Counted from the first letter of the stretch, positions 46,315-59,639 are shown. The stretch is 64,000 nucleotides of DNA from Chamaecyparis obtusa (GCA_027943335.1 BSBK01003561.1:292549-356548), one strand, 5' to 3'. Made by a program: numbers and translations. Notes: generated by a model from the letters alone, not told the origin.

Positions 46315-47568
46315 TTGAGATTTATGAACTGTGAAGATAAATATCATGGTCAGGAAGTAGATTTCTCAACCTTTGTTGAGACTATAGAAGGAGAGGAAGT
46401 TGTCCTTGGAAATGAGGTCATACACCTTAAGACTAACAAGGTTCCCAAGGGACTTATTGTTTTAGAAACTATATTTGATAATCAACACAAAGTCCAAATG
46501 GATACCAAGAAAAGAGAGCAAATAGAATTGGAAGAAGTTAATCTTGGTACTAGGGAAACACCAAAAAAAGTGTACATTGGAAGACAAATGTCTTAGTAGC
46601 TAAGAAAGTCTCTGATTGAGTTGTTAAGAAAATTTAGGCATGTCTTTGCATGGTCATATGATGATCTAAAGGTTTATAGAGAAGATTTATTTCAGCATGT
46701 TATCCCCTTGAACAAAGATGCTAAACCTTTCAGGAAGAAGCAAAGACCAATCAATCCTACCTTGTCTCCTAAGATACAAGAAGAATTGATGAAGTTAAGA
46801 GATGCTGGAATCATAAAACCTATCAGGCATTCTTCTTGGGTGTCAAACTTAGTCCCAGTTAGGAAGAAGAATCAAGACATTAGATTATATGTGGACTTTA
46901 GGAACTTAAACTTATCTTCTATGAAGGATAACTACTACTTGCCCAACATGGAAGAAATGCTACAAAGAGTAACTAGATCTGATCTAATGTCCATGATGGA
47001 TGGTTTTTCTGGGTACAACTAGGTGGTTCTGAAAGAATCAAAATAATTTAAGACAACTTTCACAACACCCCAGAGAACTTATGTCTATGTAAGGATGCCT
47101 TTTGGTTTAACTAACACTGGTGCCACTTTCCAAAGAGAAATGGATGTTGCCTTTGTAGATTTTATAGATGCCTTCCTAGTGGTATACCAGGATGACTTGA
47201 CTGCATACTCCAAAAGGGAAGAAGATCATTATTCTCATTTGGAGAAGATATTTGTGAGGGCTTTGGAATATGGCATTTCTCCAAACCCAAGGAAATGTGA
47301 ATTTGGTGTGACTAAAGGCAAGTTGCTTGGCCACCTACTAGGGAAGCAGGGAGTGAGAATTGACCTAGAAAGAGTAATGGCAATTGAAAGGATTCAAAAG
47401 CCAAAAAATGTTAAGGGAATTCAATCTTTCTTTGGTCAGTTAAATTTCTTAAGGAGATTTGTTACTAACTTTGTTGAGACAACAAGGCCAATATCCAAGA
47501 TGTTAAAGAAAGGATATGAAATAAGATGGGATGGTGAACCTGATGAGGCTTTCAAGAAGATCAAGTAA
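46315..47568 (+). pseudogene. pol: B reverse transcriptase
   Basis: ORFs 46315-46596, 46621-47022 and 47095-47568 share one frame. After a Glu-rich linker RT shows FAWSYDDLKVYREDLF, LVPVRKKNQDIRLYVDFRN, DNYYLPNMEEMLQ, MSMMDGFSGYN, VRMPFGLTNTGATFQ and the active site VVYQDD (intact YQDD), then PRKCEFGVTKGKLLGHL. Stops lie at about 46596, 47023 and 47044. Very similar to A's RT and typical of the Tat group of plant Gypsy elements. Confidence 0.92.
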
Positions 47569-48051
47569 AAATTCAAGGATGCACTTGTACTAAAGGAACC
47601 CAATTATTTTATTCCAATGCATGTTTTTTATTTTTCTTCTTTTCATATTGTTGCTGCAGTCCTATTAGAGAAAAATGATGAGGGTTTTGAACAACCTATT
47701 GTGTTCTTTAGAAAATATTTACAGGCTGCAAAATTAAAATATGATATTAATGAAAAAGAAGCATATGCACTTGTTAAGGCTGTGAAGGATTTTAGGTTTT
47801 ACTTGATGGGAGAAAGTGTGGTTGCTTTTGTACCAAGCACTATAGTGAAAGAAATTTTCTCACAACAAGAGGTGTCTGGAAGAAGATGGAGATGGATAAA
47901 TAGAATTCATGAGTTCAACATTGATATTCAGATCACCAAGCTAGTTAGAGGACAAGGATTGGAAAATCTTATGGCACAATCCAATCTTGATGCAAATCAA
48001 GTAAATTGGGTTGGAATTGATGATACATGTGATATAGATAATTATGTTTAG
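47569..48051 (+). pseudogene. pol: B RT-linked RNase H (degenerate)
   Basis: Reads MHVFYFSSFHIVAAVLLEKN, DEGFEQPIVFFRKYLQ, YDINEKEAYALVKAVKDF and FVPSTIVKEIFSQQ. As in A, the first catalytic Asp is replaced (FYFSSFHI) while EKEAYALV stays. Loss of activity here, with a second RNase H elsewhere, fits what is known of Tat elements, where the original domain became a connection segment. Confidence 0.8.
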
Positions 48052-49274
48052 TATCAAGATATAATCTATTTTTTGAAGAATATGAAATGTCTTTTGGGAA
48101 TGGATGACAACAAGAAAATAACATTAAAGTCATAGGCAATCAAGTATGTAATCATCAGATGCAAGCTATAGAGAAAAAAATTTGGATTGCATACTCTTGA
48201 AATGTGTTGACAAGAATTAGGCTGATAATTTGTTGAATGAAATGCATGAAGGAATTTTTGGCAAGCTTTATATGGGAAAAACTACTTCTTAGAGGGTTTT
48301 GAGGGAAGGGTTTTGGTGGCCCATAATTTTCAAAGATGGTGAGAAAATGTGATGTTTGTCAAAGATTTTCTAGTAAGTTGAAATTATCAGGAAACATGCA
48401 CTAAGAATAGTGGAGGTACATGACCCTATCCAACAATGAGGAATTGACTTTATTGGAGAGATACCAAACAAGTCTAGTGGGGGACACTCTTGGATCGTAG
48501 TTTCTACTGACTACTTTACAAAATGAGTAGAGGCTATTCCCACAAGAAATGCAACAAGTAGAGTAGTGATTTATTTCTTGCTACATAATATTCTCACTAG
48601 ATTTGGTTTCCTAGAAAGAATTGTTTGTGATAATGCAATGCGTTTCAAATCCAGGTGAATACAAATAATTCTAGGAGAGTCTTGGGATTCAATTATCATA
48701 CTCCTCTCCTTACCATCCACAAGGAAATAGATAGGCAGAATCATCTAACAAAATCCTGTTGACGATTCTTAAGAGGATTCATGAAAAGAACAAGAAAGCA
48801 TGGAATTCAAAACTGCCATTAGATGTGTGGGCTGATAGAGTAATAGTGAAGGCAATTGGATGTGCCCCATTTGACCTTGTATATGGAATACATGCAAGAA
48901 TGCCACAAAAAAACTTGTTAGAAATGTACAAGTTTTTCCAACTATATGATGATGATTTAGATGATGAGATGCAATTAAGGATCAGAGATTTTATCAAGGT
49001 AGATGAAACCAGAAGGGAATTAGCTTCAAGGAACACTAGGATGTAGTTACAAGTTAAGAACTTGTATGAAAAGAAATTTGTAGAGAGAAAATTTGAATTG
49101 GATGACTTGGTACTAATCTGGAATGCCAGATTGGAGGACAAAGGGAAACATGGAAAATTTGACCCAATCTGGCTAGGGCCATATTTCATTCACAAAAGAT
49201 GGGGACCAAATTCATACCTTGTCAAAGATCTCACTGATGTTAGTGAAGAATTGCCTTTTCATGGACAATTCTAG
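48052..49274 (+). pseudogene. pol: B integrase (heavily decayed)
   Basis: Many stops and frameshifts. Recognisable parts in order: the zinc-binding region with EMHEG (about 48240), the core with IDFIGEIPNKSSGG (first Asp, about 48450), AIPTRNATS, RIVCDNAMRF (second Asp, about 48630) and a scrambled segment where the Glu should be. Then PFDLVYGIHARMPQKNLL (48759-49046) and the C-terminal domain at 49062-49274 with KFELDDLVLIWNARL and FDPIWLGPYFIHK. It ends LPFHGQF before a stop. Non-functional. Confidence 0.88.
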
Positions 49275-49791
49275 AAGAGATACTTCTATTAAGAGGTATT
49301 TTCTTTCCATGAGCAGTAGTTAGGTTTTTGAATATATTTTAAGTTTTGTACAGGTATGGTGTGTTTCTTTAGTACTTGGTGTGGTCGTTGTACATAGGTT
49401 TTTCTTAGTGATTTCTACATGTTTTCATTGTGTCAAGTTTGTGGTCTACTTCCCCAAAAATTCTAAGTTCTTGCATGGGCATAAGTTACCCATCATCCCC
49501 AAACAGAGCTATTGTTAGCCAATTTTTTGAGTCTATGAAAATTTTCTTTTTATCTTGAAAACTAGGTCTTTCTTCTTCTTAGGGCTTCAAAAAGTTGTTA
49601 TGCTTATGTCTAAAAACCCCACCCTTGATCTATTTTCATGTTACTTTATCATGGAACTTAAGTTCTTTTCTAGCACATGGTTTTTTTATTTCCTTTATTC
49701 TCCTGATATCGTAATATCTAAGTGTTAACAAGTTTAGTCCAACCATCAGGTGACTAAGGAATGATTTATGGTATTCATTGAATCTCTAAGT
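49275..49791 (+). other. B 3' untranslated region
   Basis: About 0.5 kb between integrase and the 3' LTR with no ORF. An obvious polypurine tract is not seen next to the LTR (the bases before it are ATTGAATCTCTAAG), so it may have mutated or the LTR edge may be slightly off. Confidence 0.5.
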
Positions 49792-52700
49792 TCTTAGTAG
49801 CTATTTGTCAACATTTAGCGATGCAGCGAATGTGTGGTCTCCAATTATCATGATTGCTAGCAGTCTTCTCCGAACATATAATGACTTAGAAAGGACCATT
49901 GATGAAGATCTTGATCGACAATGATCTTTGTGTCTCATGATTGACTAAGCAGTTAGTGATTTATTCATTGATTCAATGAATATGATTTCCTCTTGATCTC
50001 TTGCTTCCAGCAGTTAGTGGCCTGATGTTCAGTGATTTAGAGAAAAAAGCTTTCTCCAGATCTCATAATTTGATGGTGAAGTCCCAAAACATTCAGCGAC
50101 CCAACAACAATGCTCTTAATGAAGTAAGGTTACTGTTGTTGCTTATTCTCATAATGGAATAGTCAAGTTTTAAAAGTTCTGGTGATTCAACGAAGACCAT
50201 AGATGGTGGACAAGATCAATGGCTAGTGCTTGATCTCATGATTTGTTGGAGGTTAAGTATAAGATTTGGTGACTTGGAGAATAAAGGTTATCTCGTGTTC
50301 TTGAAATATAACCATGGTTATAGGAAGTGTCTTCATATTGTGTGAATGCCTTTGTCACTGGATCTTGTGATTGAATATGAGTTAAGAACAGTGTCTAGAG
50401 AATAGGAGATCCATTCAATCATTGATTTTACCAATGTAGCTATGGTTAGTGAAGTCATCTAGAGAATATGAGAACAAGTCTTAGTCGCTCATTCTCTAAA
50501 TATAACCCAATGTTTAGCAAGCTTTATGAGATTGGGAGATTCTCTTCATTCACTGAGTCTCCAGATCAAAGGTGAGTTAAAAAAATAGTTATGAGATCAC
50601 ACGAATGCCTTGGTTATTGATTCTCTTGATGAAACCCCAGTTAAGATAAATGTTCAGCAATCCAGCGAATACTTCAGTCACCAATTCTCACAATTAAACT
50701 TGGGTTGAGTAAAGTATTGTGAGATTACGAGAATGTCTTTAGCCATTGGATCGCTGAATAAGAAAAGGTTAAGCTCATCGGGTTATAAAGAAAAAATTAA
50801 CTATGATGTGGAAAGGGCATTATCATAGGTTGGAAAAAGAAATAAATTGGCCAATAATAGTATGAGTGAGGGTTTTTATCCATTTTCAAGGGTTTTAAAT
50901 AAATAAAATAGTAATCATGGCTTGACAACTTTTAAAAGAATTGAATGCAGCCTGTCAACTTCCCACCTTATGGATAGCCTATATTTGAACTTGGTTTCAT
51001 GTAGAAGTGAATGCTAAGGTGACTAAGAAGAATATTTTCATAGATTTTGATCATTCCCATCATTCATTTCTCAATAATATATAGACAAGATGCTCGCATT
51101 ATCATACTTATCAATTTTTAGAGAGAAAATTTGCAAAGCTGAGCTATTGCAGAGAACCAATTTCAAAGAGATAGTTTTTAGCGAGGAGTATTTTCAAAGA
51201 AAGAAACATGAGTCAATGGGAGGCCAGTCATGCATAATCTAGTGAATTCATCCAATTGCTCCCACAATCAACACATAACAAGAAGGTTAGTGATGGTACC
51301 TTCATTGATTCCATGGTGAATTGTAGATACCCTTTTACTCTAGGTGTCTCAGGTTACCATATTTTCAATTACTTCTATAGTAACATGGATAAGCCCATTC
51401 CAATGTGTAATGCCTGGAAGCTAGGATTAGGGAAATTGGTGGTACCTGATGTTTTCCTAGATGTAGATTTGGTGATTGAGTTGGCAAGAAATTATGATCC
51501 AGTCTCCAAGACAATTCAGAGAAGTGATAGGTTAGCCCTAGTCACCCTTGATAGGGGATCATACATGAAAGCCTTCAACCTATTCACTTCCTCCTCAACA
51601 AAAATTAACCTAGGGAACGATATGGAGAAGTATGGCAAGCAAGTACAGCTTGTAAAATCCCAATTTTCCCATCATATGCCAAAAATTGGAAAGTACATAG
51701 CCCCACTCCCTGCCCATATGAAAGCCCCATATGAATTTGAGTCCTTAAATTTCTACTTGAAATACCTTGCCTATGGGTTGTGTTGAGTCCTAGGAAATTG
51801 ATGGAGATAAAGAAAGAATGCTAGCATACTTGTTGATGATCATCCTAGATATGCAAAGTCATCATGCCAACACCGATTATGATTACATCCAGTATGTGAT
51901 TGATAGGATGCATGTGTGTCTGATTTCCATCATAGACAATAGAAATCCATCAAAGTTCATGCATTACTCCTTGTTAATGCACTTAATTATGTTTTTAAAT
52001 GTTGACCTTATGGATGTAAACATGTTGAGGCCCATGAAAGTGAGGAAAATAGGACCAAACCCAATACAATTCTAGTTGAGGGTTTGGAATACTACATCAA
52101 ATGAGTGTGAGTTCAATAGCTTCCAGAATTGGATGGTATATCCTCTTTTGAGAATGATGGGAATGAATGTCACAAGGCTCCCAGTGAAACCACTAAGGCT
52201 TCTAAGGCCTAAACAGTTTGTGGATAAGTGGTTAGGAGATCACAATTGGGGATATTTCTACCTGGGAGAGAATTTCACTATAATCAGGGTGTATGGGTGC
52301 CCTCAAGCCCCTCATATTCTTCCAAAGTATGTACCACCAAGGATTTCTCAATTGGAGTTTATCTGGTAGTTGATCTAGAAAGATAGATCTTGGCTCCACA
52401 CAGAAAGGGGACATTTACTCCTAGAGTGTTTAAAGTAACAAATTTTACAATTGTGAAGGGAGCCCTGCCTTAGTTGACTTAATGGCTAAATCAGTTCATG
52501 ATGGCTGCTGGAGCATACAAATATGTAGACCCTAAGGACTTCATCAAGATATCTAGGAATATTCTTATTCTAAGCATTGGAGTCACTAAAGAACATGAGG
52601 GTTGTGATTTTGAGGATATCATGATGAATATTATAGATGAGGAGGAAATTGAGAGAAGATTGGGAAAAGTTTGAGATTTGATGGATTTGGAGTCACGGTT

Positions 52701-55683
52701 GAAAAAGGGTAAGATCCTCTTGATTGGTTTCTTCCCTGATCTCCCATACATAGCAATCATTGACAAGATGATCCAAAGTTATGACATCTTGTACAATTAA
52801 TTGGACTCGTAGTTGGATGCCAAGGAGCGAGCTTAAAAGGGATACTCATCTTTTGAGTATGAGACTAACAGTCAGGGTTCCTATGAGGAAGATAGCCCAC
52901 AACAGAATGTGGAGGAACAAAGTCAAGAATAAGGGAGTGATGCACTAGAGGAAAGAGAGACAAATAAACCCCCTCAGAAGAAATAGAGGATTGAGGAGGG
53001 AGAATCTTCAAAGGCTAAGGGTACAAGGAAAAGGATGGACATGACTTCTTCCTTATTACTAGGTGATATGTCTTATCATCACCTTCTAAGAAAGAAGATA
53101 AGAGAAGGGAAGAAAGTACAGACACAAGAGGAGGTTGAGCTGCCCCTATTATTATGCCAGGATGAAAGAGAGCTACCTCAAGAAGAGCTCATAAAAGTTT
53201 ATGAATTCATCAAAAGTGATGAATTTAAAAATTTATTGATTTGGAGAAAATAACAAGAGCTTGCTAAATAGGGAACTAAGGATGCAGAGCCAAGAAACTA
53301 AGCCCTTCAATCCTTAGCCACATATGATCTAGCATCAAAGAAGATAATAGTTGATGAGGCTAGGTAATTGGTTAGGTCAAGTGCGATGCTCTTAGTTCTA
53401 GGATGGGACTTAACCTCAGCCTTCATAATTGATCAAATAAGGAGACAACCACCGGGTGGCTTGTCATATGAAGCTCAAATCGGAGACATGATCAGAGGAT
53501 GTGGTTATGACCCTAGATCCTAGACATTGGAAATGTGGTCCCTAGATCCAAGGACACAAAAGACCTCTCTTGTCAGCATAGAAGATAAGATGGATGGAGA
53601 AAAGATTATCTGGACTATTCAGAACACCAGTGATCTTGAGGTCTCAAAAGAAGTGACTCATTTTTACCATTTATATGAGGCCAAGAATACACAACTCTCT
53701 GACAGGTATGAGAGATTATTTTAGGATTCCGTTAAATTAGCCAAGGACAGGGAGGAAAAATTCATAAGAATAAATATGTTAGAGGATGAGCTGGAATCAA
53801 TAAAAAGAAAGCTGGAATAAGAATCAAGGGTTGTCCCTCCCCCTACCATAGTGGATGAAGTTGTAGAGGTCCTGGTAATAGAAGTACCTAAGGTGGCAGT
53901 AGGGGAGTCGGATAAATACAAGATGAAAATAGCCTTGGATGCTATGACAGAGATTTTGCAACATAGGTTTGAAGTGATCAAAGGAAGGATGGACTTAATC
54001 CATAATTCATTTGTTATGTTGCAAAAGGTAAACAGGAGTGTTAACGATTCTATGGCTACTTTGGACCCATTATTTAGTGCGTGGTCTGATAGAAGTGTAC
54101 TTTTTGAAAATCTTGAAGTGTTATAACCACATAGGACTTACATCCCAAAGTCTGTTGGAGAGGTAGGAGGAAAAAGAGTACTCATCAGTGTAGCTTGGGC
54201 ATTCTTCAAAGGAAAAGCTAGCCAGGTGATGGATAAAATAGCTATGTTTGGACCTGATTTTAGTAAGAACTTGCCTCCTATTCATAAGGGTGATGGTGAC
54301 ATCATAGGGGTGGTGGAATGGAAATTAGGAATGGACCAGCTACTAACAAACCAAGATGCTTTCCCGAACAGTGTTGGTACTTTGGATATCAATAGGTTCA
54401 ATAACATATTTGATGATGTTCTTAAAGTGGAGAATGATTGCTCCAATTTTGTTGTAGAGGCAAAGGCTACAACTGATACCAGGTGGGATAAGCTAATGAA
54501 GATAGTACTAGATTTGAAGGAGTACACCTAGCCTACTGAGGAGGTAGTTTCTACATGGGACAAGAACACAAAGCCCAAGAAGAAGAAGCCCACACTTACT
54601 GATCTGGACATAGTGGAGGAGGATTAAGCAACATCTCACACCTGATCATTGAGCATAGGGAGAATAGTCATCGTGAAGAGGAAAGTGTATGTTAGCCAGT
54701 TGAGGCAGTCACTTTCCATACAACAACCTATGAGACTATTTTGAACATTTGCAAACAAAGGTGCCACCTATTGAAGATATCAAATTATTTGAAAATATTC
54801 CTCCAGTCTCCATCTAAGTTTATGTAATCATTTGTAACAGTTTTTGTCTCTTGTGCTTTCCTTTCCTCACCATCTAAAGCTTGTTTCATCCTATTTCTTC
54901 CAGAATTCCAAGATGGCTAGTGAATGCTATAAGTAGCCAATTGTAACTTTTTGATAAGGATGTTGAATTTTGAAATTGAATAGACTATAATTTTTTCTCT
55001 CCAATTTTTATTTAGGCATTCTTCCATTATCAATGTACTGATACATAAAATATCAATAAGAATATATTAGAGTTCCTTCTCAAATTTGTGTATGTCTTCC
55101 TATTTTAAGGCTTAAGTTCTAGTATGTTAAATTTGCAAAGAAAAATTGATGTGGGGCTTACAAAGTAGGTTATGAATTTATCTTTTTAGTTCTCTTTCAA
55201 GGAAGGGGTAAATTCTTTAAGATAATCTCAAAGATTTTGTAGTTTTTACAAGAATTAGATGTTTGAATGAGAGAATGAGAGGGACAATTTGTAATGCATT
55301 TGTTCTGAATTCTAGGAATGTTTGAGTGGTTTTTTATATTGGTGTATGTTGTTGATGAATCTGTGCCTTGGAATAAGTCATTGGTCTGATCTTTAGAAGC
55401 TTTCTCTTCAACATCAAACAATCTATAAATTGATAAAATCTTTAAATCAAAATAAGTAATACCCATGATTAATGATATGAGTAAGTTTCTGATTCCTTTC
55501 AAGAAGTGAATCTATATGTATACCCACCTGATCATTTAAGGCTCAAAGTGTAGGAGGATCATTTCCCTGATCCTTTTTAATTGGTCCTTTTTCTTGACAT
55601 ATTTGGAGTGGGTTGTAAGAGTCAGTGACATTAGTTTGTGAAGAATATTGTAAATCTACAAGTGGAAAGAAAAGGAGCTAGCA
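49792..55683 (+). repeat. B 3' LTR (5,892 bp, uninterrupted)
   Basis: Matches the 5' LTR after its insertions are removed, and ends GAGCTAGCA followed by the CATAC target duplication (55684-55688). Its three parts are: about 1.4 kb non-coding with repeated TTCAGCGA-type words, a 3.4-kb decayed ORF (51208-54627) and about 1.05 kb non-coding. It serves as the empty-site reference for the S2 and A insertions. Confidence 0.88.
51208..54627 (+). pseudogene. LTR-borne ORF, 3' copy: about 1,139-residue uncharacterised protein
   Basis: From ATG 51208 (MSQWEASHA) to TAA 54625-54627 the span is 3,420 bases, an exact multiple of three. Reading across stops and small shifts gives one coherent protein. 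About residues 15-390: VSDGTFIDSMVNCRYPFTL, LGKLVVPDVFLDVDLVIELA, PKIGKYIAPLPAHMKAPYEF, LLMIILDMQSHH, FMHYSLLMHLIMF, WLGDHNWGYFYLGENFTIIR. The middle holds FMMAAGAYKYVDPKDFIKIS, then acidic/basic low complexity with a Lys/Arg patch (KAKGTRKRMD). The C-terminal third is helical (KIALDAMTEILQHRFEVIK, DSMATLDPLFSAWSD). It ends in a Lys-rich tail and DLDIVEED. No gag, protease or polymerase motif. Gymnosperm and other plant elements with extra ORFs are known, but usually outside the LTR. Confidence 0.65.
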
Positions 55684-55688
55684 CATAC

Positions 55689-57700
55689 ATTTGATATTTT
55701 TTCCCTCTAATATTTCCAACTTAAATGACATCTTCATTTATAGTGGGTGTAATAGGTTGGCTTCACCTTGATTTCACTTTGGGTTGTCCCTCTCACTGGC
55801 ATCTCCAAGGCATGTTCTTGGGAGGTAGGCCCGCTAAAGCTGTAATATGTTCATAGGAAAGAAAGAAATCAAAATGAGAGAAAGTCTACCAGTTTGGCTC
55901 ACCAAAAGATGAAGAGAATATCCCTATTGCTTCACTTCACAAACATATTTAGCATTTTTCTTTTCCAATCCTTTTATTCAAGGGGGACTAGAGCATGTTT
56001 GGTTTTTTTATTCACCCAAATGGTGAAGAACATATGCCTAGCACTTTCATCCACAAAAAAGGAGGACTTTTTTAGGTTTTTGTTCTTTTCTTAGCTCATT
56101 TTCCTCTCAAATTTAGCATGTCTAGGAGTTTGATTCACCAAAAGTTGAGGAGCATGTCCCTAATTCCATACTTAAGATTCCAATTTTATCTTTTACTTAA
56201 GCTAGATTTTGAAGTGAAATGCCACAATCCAAACAAGTAAAAAAGGGTTCAAATGTTACCTTAATCAATGATAGGAAATGCTAGGTGCATTTTTTTTTAT
56301 CATTTTCATTGTATTTTCACTTTTCACACTCACCTAGTGGTGATTATTCCACCTCCTTTGCATCCTCCTTTCATAAATGTTATTCCAACACATACCAAGG
56401 TAAAGGTGAAGAAAAATAAATAATTTTAAATTAGTTTGCATCTTCCTTTTCAAAAATGATCAAAATGTTAATTAAGGAGTAAAGATCCAATTGACAAAAA
56501 TCTATTTCGATTTGTAAGATTCAATAACTGTTAAAGATCTTTCATAAAATTATATTTCCTTTGTGTTGATTCGTCCAAAATTTTTATTAAAGTGAATTCT
56601 ATTTTCATACCTCAATTTCTTATTTTCTTGCCTTTCCTTCCTCTAAACTCAAATCTCTAGTTTCTACACTTGTTTATGCTCTATCATTAGAAAAATTGAG
56701 AGTTAAAATCATTAAATTGATAGTATTTAAGTTTGAAATAAAATAGAGCTACACGCTATGAAATTAAGAATACATGCTATTATGTTTCTACCTATGCGCT
56801 ACATAAATAATGATGTGTTCTATTTAAATCATATTGCATGTTATTAAAATCATTGATATTTTAAATGTGTTAAACGATAGTGTAAAGGCACAATACAACC
56901 TATGTGTATGCATTGAAAGAAATATAGACATAGACAAATTTTGACATGCACTGAACGAAAGAGATGCCTTCATAGGATTAGTTTATTAAAATATTAATTC
57001 AAATGTAAGGAAATATAACAATTTAGACCAAATTGAATTGAAATCAAGATAATAATCATCCTATGGATCTCTCACTACAAAACCTAATTAAATGCTCCCA
57101 TATTAGCATCCATTAGTGATAGTCATAGTATGAGAAAATAAAGATCTATACCTATTCTAGCTCAATTAGGCTAAATTTCTCCATTATGATCACTATTCAA
57201 TGCAAATTGTCAAATGAAAATACTAAGCTCACAACAAATGTTTTATACTAATGATGCTCTAAGATAATGGATTCTTTTCTCTAATAATGCCCTCTATTTA
57301 AATGATTCCTAAAATTAGGAAGGTGAGTTACATAAGAGCTAGGTTGACCCGTGATTAAAGATGAGTTGAGCCATAGGTTTCAAATGTTGGGACAAAGAGA
57401 CAAGAATGGATGGTCAAGATAGAAAAGGTAAATAGAATGGTGGAGATAGAAAGTCCTCTTGAGTGATCCATGTGATTCAAATACTCTCACCTCATTTGTT
57501 GATCTTGTTTAGTCCTCATTTGGTTGGTGACAATAATAAGATTTATTAATTGATCTAATTATCCATGTCTCCCCTTTGAATGGGTTAGATTGTATTTATA
57601 TTTACTTATACAATTGAATAATTATTTGATACTTTTAATTTAATTAATTGAATATCTTTGATTTCAATCAATTCATTATTTGATTCTCAATGGCTTGCTT
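55689..57700. other. Right flank of B: probable remainder of the C LTR, then unassigned DNA
   Basis: Because B sits in C's 3' LTR, the first part here should be the rest of that LTR. I cannot see its CA end or target duplication. Two CACCAAAAG(A/T)TGA(A/G)GAG words (about 55,901 and 56,137) suggest a short local repeat. No ORF looks real. Confidence 0.35.
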
Positions 57701-59600
57701 TGATTTTACTTAATGATTTTCAGGTGTAGTTGTCTTTTAGTGTTGCAATAATAGTATATGTTAGCTACTAGATATGTTAGTTAAAATATAATATTTATAG
57801 AAGAGTATTTATTATATAATAAATTAAAATATAAAATATTTTAATAATAAATTAAAATTATTGATACATAAATATGATAAAAAAAAGTATTTAAAAGAAA
57901 AGAAGATAATATTATTTTGAAATTGTGTAATATTCTATGTGTATATAAAACACACATAATCAAGGTATAGATAGCATATCATATCTTATGCGCCCCCCCC
58001 TCCAATTTTGTTTAAGTTGTTTACACTATGGAACTTCCAGTTTTATGTTAATGGTTATGTTATAGTTTTATTTTGGTGGAGGGTATTAGATAATTATATA
58101 TCTATGTTAGAGATTATAATGTTATCATTAAATAAATCATATAATTGATATCAAATATATGATTGTAATATGGAAGATTTAACCAATAGGATCTTGAATT
58201 TAGAATTATTTTAATTTTAATTTAAATATTTTAAGATGGAGAGGAAGTTTCTATTCAATTTTGACACAAACCAATATATTTTATTTATCCAATTGAATAT
58301 AATTAAATATCATTATTACTTTAAAGTAAGTAAATGATGTGAAAACATTAACATTTTTAATATTAAAAGAGTAAAATCAAGATGCTCATCCTCTTAAAAA
58401 ATATTTGAGAGTTGTTCTAAAATAGATTTGAAAATCATTAATAACATTTTAAGAACACATCTAAAATTTTAATATTAGAAGGTGTCTCTATTAAACAAAT
58501 TATTTTCAATAAATGATATTCTAAATAAATAATTTTTTTATTTCAAAAAATGAAAAAAATATAAATTTTAACTTTAGAAAAACTATGGTTATTTTACAAA
58601 GAAAAAAAATAAAGTGTTATCATTCTTGACAATTAGTTGAAAAATTAAAGTGTTATATTAGTAGAAATTAGTTGACTAATTGTGCACAAGTGAATGCAAT
58701 AATATTGCCTACACAAGTACAAGAAGGGCCACTTAGTGGCTAGTACTTGCATTTTAATTAAAAGTAATCTAAGTGTAATTATAATGTGAAATATATAATT
58801 AAAATTTTAATAAATTAATTACAATATGAAAGATATAATTATATTTAATAATCATAATAATAATAAAAATTCATTTTGAAATCGAGCTACTAAAAATGAT
58901 ATCAAGAAATTATAATAAATTATTAAACATGTAGAGCTATTAAATTAATATATTATAATTATTATTTTTAATAAAAATTCATACTTAACATATATTCAAA
59001 ATATTTTAATATAAATATTATATTTCATATAGTTAAAAAATTTAATATTTTAATTTGTATTATTGATTTTATAATAAATTTTTAAATCAACTCTTTGAAA
59101 TAAAACTATGATAATAAAATTAAATATTAATTTAAATAAAAATCAATATATCATAAGTTTTATTTAAACTATAATATTTTGTAAAAATAAATATTATAAA
59201 GCACAAATAAATTTATAAAATATAATTTTTAATATAAATTTATTGATATATAATATATATGAAACAAAAAATTTCATGTCTCCTAATTATTTGTTAATTA
59301 CTATGCATACTTTTACCATATATTTGTTATTATTGATGTACACAATATTAGGGGAGGCAATTTATTTTCCATGTAATAAGACTCAAACTAGATGGATCAA
59401 TCATATGTTCAAGAAATAATTTTGAAAATTTATAAAGTTAAAAAATATTACATTTGTACTATGAAAAACATAAAATTTATAATAGAATATAAAATATTTT
59501 AAATTGTTATTGGTTTATCCAATTTGTTTTAATCACCCCTTAAGCTTAACAATCCATAAAATGATGCAATAGTACTTGCTTAGTCTACTCACAAGTAATA
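57700..59600. other. AT-rich non-coding DNA
   Basis: Dense runs of A and T with many stops in all frames. A short C-run sits at about 57,992. No gene, TIR or LTR edge was recognised. Confidence 0.5.
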
Positions 59601-59639
59601 ATAAGTCATAAAAAAATAGAGATTTTTTTTGACAAAATC

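Larger units (their letters stand above)
13227..55683 (+). mobile_element. B: giant Tat/Ogre-like Gypsy retrotransposon, nested insertions inside
   Basis: Two long direct repeats (about 13227-32758 and 49792-55683) bracket a tRNA-Arg-like PBS and gag, protease, RNase H, RT, RNase H and integrase in that order on the plus strand. CATAC at 13222-13226 and 55684-55688 is the target duplication. Subtracting S2, A and their target duplications leaves a 5' LTR of about 5,922 bp against 5,892 bp for the 3' LTR, which strongly supports the pairing. Subtracting D1, S3 and the unassigned insertion leaves about 8 kb of internal DNA, so the element was originally about 20 kb. LTR order, PBS and dual RNase H point to the Tat branch of plant Gypsy elements. 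All genes are broken. The LTR start is uncertain by 1-2 bases because TG is not conserved there. Confidence 0.85.
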
